Shown: positions 42,442-48,949 of the stretch, in pieces
Layout of the letters: each line of letters starts with the position of its first letter
Numbering within the stretch: the first letter of the stretch is position 1
NCBI RefSeq assembly: GCF_002210225.1
Contig: NZ_MWUJ01000020.1
Span: 1 to 48,949 of the forward strand
Direction: 5' to 3'
Source of the DNA: Geofilum rhodophaeum
GTDB lineage: Bacteria; Bacteroidota; Bacteroidia; Bacteroidales; Marinilabiliaceae
DNA length: 48,949 nucleotides
Made by a program: the position numbers and the translations under genes
Notes under the pieces: model-generated
Seen by the model: the letters and a program-made list of their open reading frames with translations, nothing else
Told to the model about the DNA's origin: nothing
Databases searched by the model: none

Positions 42442-44844
42442 CTACTTTAGCCCACTAAAAACCATCTGACTTTGTTCCACAGGCCCAGCCTTTGCACGTA
42501 TAATATAAGGCCCTATTTCATTAGGCAACACAATCAGTGTTTTTCCAGTAACTGCTTCGCCTTCAGAAACCTTTCTTCCATCGACGGTATATACTCCGAT
42601 TCTACCTGTTACATTCTCCAATACTCCCGCACCAAAGCTAACCAGCACCTGAGCACCTATGTTTCTGATACTGATCGCCTCTTTGGCCGACTCATCTTTA
42701 ATAACCATCGGATGGTATTCGATATCAGTAGCCACCTTGACAAAATGCAATACAAAGCGCTCATGATTATCCCCGGTATTTGTTACGGCGTATTCATAGG
42801 AGCGTTCCCGATCTACATCTAAGAATACTCCAGTTTCCTTGTCCTCCAAATAAACGGTATGCTCTCCATTAAAATACCCCAAGTCGAACTTAAGACTTAC
42901 TGACCCTTCCACACGGTTTCGCACCGAAAGAGGAATTGAATACAAATCTTCACTCAACTTGGGCAACCCATTAATGGCCAGAAAACGATTTTCGACTCTC
43001 GTATAGATTTCAGGAATATTCATTGAATCATTGAAATACTTCTCAGAATCGCCCCTATCGTAACCAGTAGAATAACCATCGGCAAAATAAATAACCGTTC
43101 CATCTCTTGAATAAGCGTTCTCTGCCTCAATTCGAATAACATTCGCATCAATGGAAGAACTACTACTCTTTAGCATGGAGTTCTCCAAACCATGTCTTCG
43201 GGCTCCGGGCTCAACTGTAACGGTGACTCCAGGTCGTAAAGTCTTTATCCATACTGCCTGCATGGGTGGAATTAGAGCCAACTCCTCCTCGGTTGTAAAA
43301 TCAACTTCAGTATCCGGGTACAACGCTATCTTTGCCTGATCAACAGCTGCTTTGTTATAGGTAACAAATGCCATTTCTTCACCTATTTTCGCACGATACC
43401 ACATGGTTGGATCCACATCCGGGCGAACCCATTCCTCATCATATTCCCAATCAATAAATGCGGGATAAGGATTAGCCAATAAATGAAATCCCGTTTCATC
43501 AAACTCTCGACTAACTTCTGCTGTATGCACCAAGCCATCGTATTCAATTACGCGTTCATCTGCCATTCCATCATCATCCTTATCGGAGATTTCCGGCAAA
43601 TAATTCGTTACCAAACCTTCCATTGCGCGAAGGGTCCTTGAAGCCAGACCAGATTTTATTCCCCACCACTGTTTGGCACGATAGACATTTATAATTATCC
43701 CATCCCCCCCTGCACCGAAATCACTAAAAACGGCATCTTTACTCGAACTACCCAAATAAAACCATTGGTCTTGCGGCAGGCTCATTCTTGTAGATACTTT
43801 TCCCGTCACAAGCCCTTTGGTAATAAGTGATGACATCCCCCCCACGCCATACTCATGTTCTACAATAAGACGACCGCTCTGAGGCCCTGGAGATTCACCC
43901 TCTGCTATTATCAGCTTCCCGTTTATCGTTAATTGAGCCCCAGGCTTCATAGTTAACTCAGCACCGGCCTCGATGCTAAGGTTTCTAAGAATTATCAAGC
44001 CATTTTCCGCAGAAATTACCGGACAATGGGCTCCTTCTTCTGCAGGTCCAATCCGCACACTAGAATTTTCATCCGGTCTTCTGGGTATCCAATTTGCTGC
44101 ATCATCCCAGTCAACGCTCCCTGCATTTGTCCTCCAAATGATGGCACGAAGACCTAAGTCCGGCCACATACTCGCCACAAAATCAAGCAGAGCGGCATTA
44201 TCCTGCTCATTCCTTTTGAAATCTTCTAAACCACCATACTTGTCATCCAATTCGAAGTATGCATACGAATGGTCTGCATCTGGATCAAATAAATACAGGT
44301 TACTGTTTCCGTCCGGAGATTTGAATCCTCCACCATTAAACTCAAACGTTCCGCCTACAACAAGCTTCCCTGTATTTTCCAACTCACCATTAGAAATAGA
44401 AAAATCACCTTCGACAATCATATTGCCATTAATAAAGGTTCCTGCATTAGAATTGCTCACATTGCCATGCACTATCACCCAGCCTCCCTCTTCTACTATA
44501 AAGCGCTGGGAAATGTCAACATCTCCAAAAACTTCCAAAACGGCTCCGTTTCGAACAAAATGCTCACCCCAGTTTCCAAAAGAACAATTCCCATTAACAA
44601 TGAGCGCACCCTCAATTTCAACACGCGCGGGATCAAAGTCACCATTTCGGGTTATTACAGCTCCTTCAACAATAGTCATTGGCTGCCCTGGAGAACCATC
44701 AGGAACAAGCTCTCCAACCCAAGCTGCAGGATCCTCGTAGTCTCCCACAGTAGGTTGACTGACAAATTGGGCCGACGCCTGATGACTAGCCAAAGAACTA
44801 AGAAAAAAGACTAATAAAAAGAGTGTGTAAAAATACTTTTTCAT
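42442..44844 (-). CDS. secreted surface protein with T9SS-type sorting tail (family member 3)
   Basis: The 800-residue protein has a signal peptide (about 1-25, with FLSSLASHQASA). It then has an N-terminal beta-rich part (ITRNGDFDPARVEIEGALIV and GKLVVGGTFEFNGG) that parallels the 808-residue neighbour throughout. The shared module begins at about 243 (SVDWDDAANW) and includes LPQDQWFYLGSSSKDAVFSD, KQWWGIKSGLA and LLANPYPAFIDW. The tail (IGVYTVDGRKVSEGEAVTGK, then IGPYIIRAKAG) is a Por-secretion-type sorting domain. Three genes of this family in a row, each closed by its own hairpin, point to local duplication. Function unknown; surface exposure is inferred. Confidence 0.82.
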   Translation of the reverse strand: MKKYFYTLFLLVFFLSSLASHQASAQFVSQPTVGDYEDPAAWVGELVPDGSPGQPMTIVEGAVITRNGDFDPARVEIEGALIVNGNCSFGNWGEHFVRNGAVLEVFGDVDISQRFIVEEGGWVIVHGNVSNSNAGTFINGNMIVEGDFSISNGELENTGKLVVGGTFEFNGGGFKSPDGNSNLYLFDPDADHSYAYFELDDKYGGLEDFKRNEQDNAALLDFVASMWPDLGLRAIIWRTNAGSVDWDDAANWIPRRPDENSSVRIGPAEEGAHCPVISAENGLIILRNLSIEAGAELTMKPGAQLTINGKLIIAEGESPGPQSGRLIVEHEYGVGGMSSLITKGLVTGKVSTRMSLPQDQWFYLGSSSKDAVFSDFGAGGDGIIINVYRAKQWWGIKSGLASRTLRAMEGLVTNYLPEISDKDDDGMADERVIEYDGLVHTAEVSREFDETGFHLLANPYPAFIDWEYDEEWVRPDVDPTMWYRAKIGEEMAFVTYNKAAVDQAKIALYPDTEVDFTTEEELALIPPMQAVWIKTLRPGVTVTVEPGARRHGLENSMLKSSSSSIDANVIRIEAENAYSRDGTVIYFADGYSTGYDRGDSEKYFNDSMNIPEIYTRVENRFLAINGLPKLSEDLYSIPLSVRNRVEGSVSLKFDLGYFNGEHTVYLEDKETGVFLDVDRERSYEYAVTNTGDNHERFVLHFVKVATDIEYHPMVIKDESAKEAISIRNIGAQVLVSFGAGVLENVTGRIGVYTVDGRKVSEGEAVTGKTLIVLPNEIGPYIIRAKAGPVEQSQMVFSGLK

Positions 44845-45151
44845 TTTTGAGCTGGTTTAGGTAAATCAAGGAAGAGGGCCTCGCTGGTCTTACCATAACA
44901 ATTCATAGATAAAACACAGTAAGTCACCAGAGGCAAATATAATGATTTACAATTGATTCACACCTGCTTTACAACATTTTTGTCCCTGCAACTATCTACC
45001 AAATACTACAGGTTGCCAAATAAGAATGGCCAACACAACTAACTTTTTTGCGTCCCGAAGTTGGTATCAACAATCAAGGAGGTTGCATTCAAAACTGGTA
45101 TCATGTCACAATTATCGAATAATGGCTACTTTTGACAAATTGCTTTCAATT
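44845..45151. promoter_or_regulatory. divergent intergenic region ahead of family member 3 and the peptidase
   Basis: On the minus strand TATATTTG (44934-44941) is a perfect -7 box about 90 bases before the 44844 start. On the plus strand TACTTTTG (45127-45134) is a -7 box 17 bases before the ATG at 45152. Confidence 0.45.
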
Positions 45152-45616
45152 ATGCCGACGGACAAGGAAACGAAATATTACGGGCTTATGGACGAACTGC
45201 TGCGCAGTGGAAACACAGTGCAGGTGGCGGTGCGGGGCATAAGTATGTTTCCTCTGCTGATGAATGGCGATGTGGTTCTGGTGAAACAGACCGCCATTGG
45301 TCATTTAAAAAAAGGCGCAGTGGTGGTATTCGAGGGCAGAGATGCCTGGGTGGCGCACCGCTTACTGAAAGTAACCAACAAGGGACTCCTCACCCGGGGT
45401 GATGCCAATCGCAACATCGATGAGCTGGTACCCTACTCCCATTACAAAGGGATGGTGGTGAAAATTGGAAGGGCCCGCTGGCCACTGGCCCGGTTGGCCC
45501 TGGGCCTACCGGGAAAATGCCTGGCCTACACCGGCAAAGTAACGGGTCCACTTTTCTGGCTAATCGCCCGCATCGCCTCTAAAATCTACTTGTTCTTCAA
45601 GGCTTCTGCTAAATAA
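45152..45616 (+). CDS. S24/S26-family signal peptidase-like protein
   Basis: From the ATG at 45152 the product is 154 residues. It carries the serine box GISMFPLLMNGDVVLV and the second box WVAHRLLKV, where a histidine stands in place of the lysine of classical bacterial type I peptidases. This is the Ser/His arrangement of SipW and ER-type enzymes. GDANRNID follows. The C-terminal end is hydrophobic (GPLFWLIARIASKIYLFF) and may anchor it. Longer starts exist (45026, 45122) but the -7 box at 45127-45134 favours 45152. Genes of this type occur with PqqD-like and HprK-like genes in Bacteroidota, which lie about 19 kb to the left here. It could process the peptide encoded at 25372-25602. Confidence 0.78.
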   Translation: MPTDKETKYYGLMDELLRSGNTVQVAVRGISMFPLLMNGDVVLVKQTAIGHLKKGAVVVFEGRDAWVAHRLLKVTNKGLLTRGDANRNIDELVPYSHYKGMVVKIGRARWPLARLALGLPGKCLAYTGKVTGPLFWLIARIASKIYLFFKASAK

Positions 45617-45752
45617 GTGTCTTCTTGTCCAGACTCCAATCCTAAAAGCATTTACCGCTTACTTCAGCAGGTTATGGTAACCGTAAACAAGGACCTTATC
45701 AACACCGGATTTCGGATTCTTAAAGGACACCCAAAGGTTACCGTTTCGTTGA
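45617..45752. other. convergent intergenic gap
   Basis: This 136-base gap lies between the convergent peptidase and KilA-N genes. Only a small GGTTA/TAACC hairpin near 45669-45681 is visible, too weak to call a terminator. Confidence 0.3.
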
Positions 45753-46637
45753 TTATTCCAATTTCTTTTTATTTTTGATATATATGTCGTCAGAAATTTT
45801 CTTTAATGACTTCATAAAATCCTGCTTGTCAAGCGATTTTAACTGAACTTTCACAATATCTTTCAACTGGTTGAAGCGTTCTGGTTTATCAATTTGATTA
45901 CGAATTAAAAAAGAATTAAAATTCTCAAGGTTTGATAAAACAACAAGTTCGTTTATGCTTGCGAAATCACGTATGTTTAATCCTTTCTTTGCTTTCTCAG
46001 GGTTTGCTTCACGCCAATCTTTAGCTGCACAATTAAACAATGCAACATTCAACAAATCTGCTTCCTCCGCATATATTAACCATTCTTTGTCTTTGTCGTA
46101 GTTTTTATCGGGCAGAATGCAGTCTCGAACAGCCTCATTGTGAAGCACATAATTTGTTTTTGTTAAAATACGTTTAACGTTCCATTCAAGGTTATATTGA
46201 TTACTCTCAACTTCCTTTAATCTTTGGTATTCCTTAATCAACATAAGCTTAAACATTGGACTAATCCAAGAACCAAACTCAAATGCTAAATCTTTATGAG
46301 CATAAGTCCCTCCATATCTACCTGACTTAGAAATCAATCCTACTGCATTAGTTGCCTCAATCCATTTTTTCGGTGTCAAATTGAAACTGTTTAATCCAGC
46401 TTGCTTTCTAAAGGTGTCGAATTCGACATGTTTAAAATTCGGGTTATTCAAAACCTCCCATAAACCAATGAATTCTACAGTATTACGATTTCTCATCCAG
46501 TTACGAATATGGTCTGTACCCTCTTCGTCTCTTACCATATCAGTCAGGCAGATGTAATCTTGCTCGTTCTGTTTAACTATAGAAATGAGCTTGTTTTTAA
46601 CTTCTATTTGCGATTTACTTGTCATATTTCCGTTCAA
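45753..46637 (-). CDS. KilA-N domain protein
   Basis: The 294-residue protein has a KilA-N domain in its first half. It shows the pattern YICLTDMVRDEEGTDHIRNWMRNRNTVEFIGLWE, then WIEATNAVGLISKSGRYGGT and AHKDLAFEFGSWISPMFKLML. KilA-N domains bind nucleic acid and are typical of phages and large DNA viruses, and are found in defence or mobile regions of bacterial genomes. The second half is charged and helical with no known motif. It stands alone here between a peptidase gene and decayed sequence, without phage structural genes. Role unknown; a mobile-element origin is likely. Confidence 0.8.
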   Translation of the reverse strand: MNGNMTSKSQIEVKNKLISIVKQNEQDYICLTDMVRDEEGTDHIRNWMRNRNTVEFIGLWEVLNNPNFKHVEFDTFRKQAGLNSFNLTPKKWIEATNAVGLISKSGRYGGTYAHKDLAFEFGSWISPMFKLMLIKEYQRLKEVESNQYNLEWNVKRILTKTNYVLHNEAVRDCILPDKNYDKDKEWLIYAEEADLLNVALFNCAAKDWREANPEKAKKGLNIRDFASINELVVLSNLENFNSFLIRNQIDKPERFNQLKDIVKVQLKSLDKQDFMKSLKKISDDIYIKNKKKLE

Positions 46638-46898
46638 GTTACAACTCCTTCAAACATACAATTCAATTTCAAGTTAAAAGGTTGGTTCTACGGCTCTTTC
46701 ACTGAATGGCAACAACCACATAGCGATACCGGCTTCTGCAACTTAACGCGAGTGAAAAACTAACTCTGTCCGGTCCTATTTTTAGTTGTTGAAATTAACA
46801 TCAACTGATAATAAACCCACCTAAGCGCTAAACCCATACCACCAAGGATTACTCGCCCAATAATAATTGATGCAAGCTTAGAAACCTCCTCTCCCATA

Positions 46899-46997
46899 TT
46901 ATTCTTCGTCTAAAAACGGGAATATTGTACTCCCCAAGATATTTAGCGCCACTTTTATTATACCAATTATTAATAGCTGCTGAACTACGATTATAAC
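46899..46997 (-). pseudogene. C-terminal relic of a small membrane protein
   Basis: The frame reads VIIVVQQLLIIGIIKVALNILGSTIFPFLDEE and stops, with a stop codon just ahead of it and no start. KVALN-ILGST resembles KLALRYILGSI near the C-terminus of the intact 139-residue protein at 47809-48228. The DNA of the two places also aligns (46921-46960 with 47843-47882). It is probably the tail of a duplicated gene. Confidence 0.4.
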
Positions 46998-47094
46998 TCA
47001 TGATACAAGCCCATAATTGTTGGTCCAACGGTTATCGAAACTGATGCCATTAATGTGCAACTCCTCCCAGCAACCGAAACCTACAGCCACGACA

Positions 47095-47210
47095 GTGGAA
47101 GACGGCTTATTTATAGGTTTTACTGGCGTCAGGCCATGACCACCTCCATTTCCGGCTGTATGGCCGCCATCGACAGCCAACGCTTCCTGGCCGAAAATCC
47201 TTTGAAATAA
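47095..47210 (+). pseudogene. trxB-like (thioredoxin reductase) C-terminal relic
   Basis: Two frames carry pieces of the thioredoxin reductase C-terminal region. One reads VEDGLFIGF (47095-47121), similar to the VDGLF.A.GH segment. The other reads YWRQAMTTSISGCMAAIDSQRFL and stops at 47210, similar to the YRQAVTAAGxGCMAALDAERFL end. The intervening part, including the GDVQD region, is absent. This looks like a deleted and frameshifted remnant; the assignment rests on short motifs. Confidence 0.4.
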
Positions 47211-47293
47211 GTCAAGGAACATTAGAACAACAGCAACAGAGCAGCTCTCCGCAGGACGGCAACTCTATTGGTTTATAACAGTTTATGCAAAAA

Positions 47294-47791
47294 TCACCTA
47301 CTGAATAACAGGGAATAATCCAAGACCTCCGAAATTAAGACAAAAAACAACTTTTCATTTATTCTTTTGTAAATAATTACCCTATTCCTGCCGCACAACG
47401 CGCGAACTACAATCTTCCTGCAAGAGTCAGTACGCATCGCACGATTGACGTTAAAATACTGTTTAATTATTCCTTCACAGTCGTCATATCTTAAAACCAT
47501 TGGTTGAGACCCGCCATCAACGACATTAAAACATTCAAACCTCGCTGCTTGTCGAAAATGTGCAACAATTCCCTCATAATGCAAATCACTTTTATCAGGA
47601 AAATCTGACCATACCCATCCTTCAAACCGGTCTGAGACTACTTTCTTGAATACCTTAAGGATAATTCTTCGTCTTCGGAGCGACTCCAACCACAAAAGCA
47701 AAATAGTGAGAAATAACAAACCCACCACAAACAACATCCTCCCGGGAATTTGTTCCAGCACCGATATAATTTGACCAAAAATGAAAATCAA
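47294..47791 (-). CDS. membrane-anchored protein, unknown
   Basis: The 165-residue product has a hydrophobic N-terminus (about 17-36, RMLFVVGLLFLTILLLWLE) followed by a basic stretch RRRR and a globular C-terminal part with WVWSDFPD and FECFNVVDGGSQPMVLRYDD. I do not recognise the family. It lies 17 bases after the next small membrane gene and both follow the LysM-type gene on the same strand. Such small unrelated genes downstream of a large secreted or delivered protein are often immunity genes; that role is only inferred. Confidence 0.55.
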   Translation of the reverse strand: MIFIFGQIISVLEQIPGRMLFVVGLLFLTILLLWLESLRRRRIILKVFKKVVSDRFEGWVWSDFPDKSDLHYEGIVAHFRQAARFECFNVVDGGSQPMVLRYDDCEGIIKQYFNVNRAMRTDSCRKIVVRALCGRNRVIIYKRINEKLFFVLISEVLDYSLLFSR

Positions 47792-47808
47792 AGCAGTTGA
47801 TAATAGGC

Positions 47809-48228
47809 TTACGCTACAATAATAACAGTTATAACTACGAGTAATATACTCCCCAAAATATACCTTAGCGCCAATTTTCCATTGTATGTTGAGGAGTATT
47901 TTGATATTAGCTTCACATATCTCTTTTTATAAAAAATTACAAAATAATTAATAATTGCAAAAGGGAGTCCAAAATTCAAAAATCCACCCAAAGCACTCGT
48001 CAGGACAGTGTTGGTCTCAAAAATAAAAAAAAACTTACGTGCATTGATATTAAAAAATTCAAGCCATAATAATAGAACAAAAAAATTCAACGAATTTGCA
48101 ACTGTTATTATAAAGTACACGCCAAATTTCCAGTCAGATTCCTTACTCTTATATCCTTTTGAGTTTACAATTGCATTTACCCAAAGTAAATCATACAAAT
48201 TTCTCATTAAATTACTTTTTGTTACCAA
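47809..48228 (-). CDS. small multi-pass membrane protein, possible immunity protein
   Basis: The 139-residue product has about three membrane segments (about 37-56, 70-100 and 118-138) in an AT-rich gene. No known motif is seen. It overlaps the end of the LysM-type gene by seven bases (48222-48228), so the two are probably translated together. A truncated second copy of its tail lies about 0.9 kb to the left. Position and turnover fit an immunity gene for a toxin, but there is no direct evidence. Confidence 0.55.
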   Translation of the reverse strand: MVTKSNLMRNLYDLLWVNAIVNSKGYKSKESDWKFGVYFIITVANSLNFFVLLLWLEFFNINARKFFFIFETNTVLTSALGGFLNFGLPFAIINYFVIFYKKRYVKLISKYSSTYNGKLALRYILGSILLVVITVIIVA

Positions 48229-48949
48229 CTCATGGGACGGTCATACATTCCTGTTGTTGGATTATATACTCCATCTAGTGGGGATCTATCGTTCATTATA
48301 TTATCTTGAATTCTTTCTATATTTGGTTTTGCTCCGAAGTCATACAATAATCGAGCAAATCCATAATATGCAACAAGTGGCCCTACAACAACACTTCCTA
48401 CGCCATAATATAATAAGGCCGAATTCCCTAATCCTGTTAATCCAACTCCTCCATCAATATAATTAAGAACAGACCTATCTCCATTATAAAAATTATAAGC
48501 CGATTGAAAAACCATTAAACCTGTTCCAAGGTTACCAAATCCTTTAACTTTGCTAGACAGGCCTTTAAATTTTAATGCTTGCTTGGACCAATTTCTACCA
48601 GCAAAGTCTGAATAAGGCTTCATGTAACCTTGTGTTGTTGGATATGAATTGTGGTATTTAAACCCGAAATTATTATACATATCCCAAACACTACCTGTCG
48701 TTGAAGCACCGGAAAGCAACGCATTTCCCCCGCTATTCGCCCCTCCCCTCCCCTTCTCACTATAGAAACTCTTCGCATCCACCACCTGGGCCCTGGGCAC
48801 AGGCCGATTCTGAGCATTCGCCTCCTCAAAGACAGGAGGTATTTCCAGCAACTCTCCGGGATAAATCAGGGCACACTTTTTTCGGGCAACAGCCCAATCT
48901 ATTGATGAATTGGCAGCCATTATGATTTGCCGCCAACGCTGGCGACACG
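48222..48949 (-). CDS. LysM-domain protein, 5' end beyond the window
   Basis: The frame is open to the right edge, so the apparent ATG at 48920 is probably internal. The first visible residues (RWRQIIMAANSSIDWAVARK, then LIYPGELLEIPP) match the second half of a LysM domain. After a linker (PRAQVVDAKSF) comes a Gly/Ser-rich stretch and a hydrophobic region (about residues 160-200 of the fragment, GLTGLGNSALLYYGVGS and VVVGPLVAYYGFARLLYD). A C-terminal part ends DGVYNPTTGMYDRPMSW. LysM modules bind peptidoglycan and also occur in proteins of injection systems and polymorphic toxins. The hydrophobic tail with a small membrane-protein gene overlapping the stop suggests an effector-immunity pair. 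The family of the C-terminal part is not recognised. Confidence 0.6.
   Translation of the reverse strand, partial: CRQRWRQIIMAANSSIDWAVARKKCALIYPGELLEIPPVFEEANAQNRPVPRAQVVDAKSFYSEKGRGGANSGGNALLSGASTTGSVWDMYNNFGFKYHNSYPTTQGYMKPYSDFAGRNWSKQALKFKGLSSKVKGFGNLGTGLMVFQSAYNFYNGDRSVLNYIDGGVGLTGLGNSALLYYGVGSVVVGPLVAYYGFARLLYDFGAKPNIERIQDNIMNDRSPLDGVYNPTTGMYDRPMSW

Larger units (their letters stand above)
46638..47293. other. decayed region between KilA-N gene and membrane-protein genes
   Basis: No intact gene of normal length is seen. Two relics are listed separately (46899-46997 minus, 47095-47210 plus). The minus-strand frame 46998-47222 lies antisense to the trxB-like relic and is not protein-like. 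Confidence 0.5.

Noticed and set aside
46849-47001. 50-codon minus-strand ORF starting MSYNRSSAAINNWYN.
   Set aside because: It overlaps the more convincing hydrophobic frame that matches the neighbouring membrane protein; I could not find supporting features.
48918-48920. ATG at 48920 as the true start of the LysM protein.
   Set aside because: The frame continues to the window edge and the residues ahead of the ATG complete the LysM pattern.

Overview
The window reads as a chromosomal segment of a member of the Bacteroidota. Putative promoters repeatedly show the TAnnTTTG -7 box (TATATTTG, TATCTTTG, TATTTTTG), twice with TTTG about 17-19 bases upstream. There is a gliding-motility GldF/GldG-type gene, and large secreted proteins end in what looks like a type IX secretion (T9SS) sorting domain. 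No rRNA, tRNA or CRISPR array was found. The order or genus cannot be fixed from the sequence alone.

Left part (1 to about 26.5 kb) is mostly dense, GC-rich housekeeping DNA. It opens with an unassigned non-coding stretch, a small membrane protein and a deleted mazEF toxin-antitoxin relic. Next come an SBF-family transporter convergent with mnmA, and a TonB-dependent receptor preceded by a small unknown ORF with a near-ideal promoter. A leftward cluster follows: surE, a small membrane protein, lpxB, a fused gldFG and dnaN. pheT diverges from surE and meets an AraC-type membrane regulator at a shared terminator. After about 770 bases of non-coding DNA comes an orphan UPF0175 antitoxin-like gene, then leftward exbB-exbD-tonB and tsaD. 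tamB diverges from tsaD.

The point of most interest starts at 25 kb. A PqqD-like protein (the RiPP recognition fold), a 76-residue peptide and an HprK-like kinase lie in tandem and end at a perfect 27-bp inverted repeat. This looks like a minimal RiPP-type peptide modification cassette. A Ser/His-type S24/S26 signal-peptidase-like gene, a common partner in such clusters, lies about 19 kb further right.

Between them (26.5-44.9 kb) sits a lower-GC island on the minus strand. It encodes a 3652-residue repetitive surface protein, an Lnt-type apolipoprotein N-acyltransferase immediately upstream of it, and two 800-residue proteins. All three secreted proteins share a C-terminal module of about 550 residues, so they form a paralogous T9SS cargo family, each gene with its own strong hairpin terminator.

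The right end (45.7-48.9 kb) is accessory. It has a KilA-N protein, decayed fragments (a trxB-like tail and a membrane-protein tail), two small membrane proteins that resemble immunity proteins by position, and a 5'-truncated LysM-containing protein that runs off the window.
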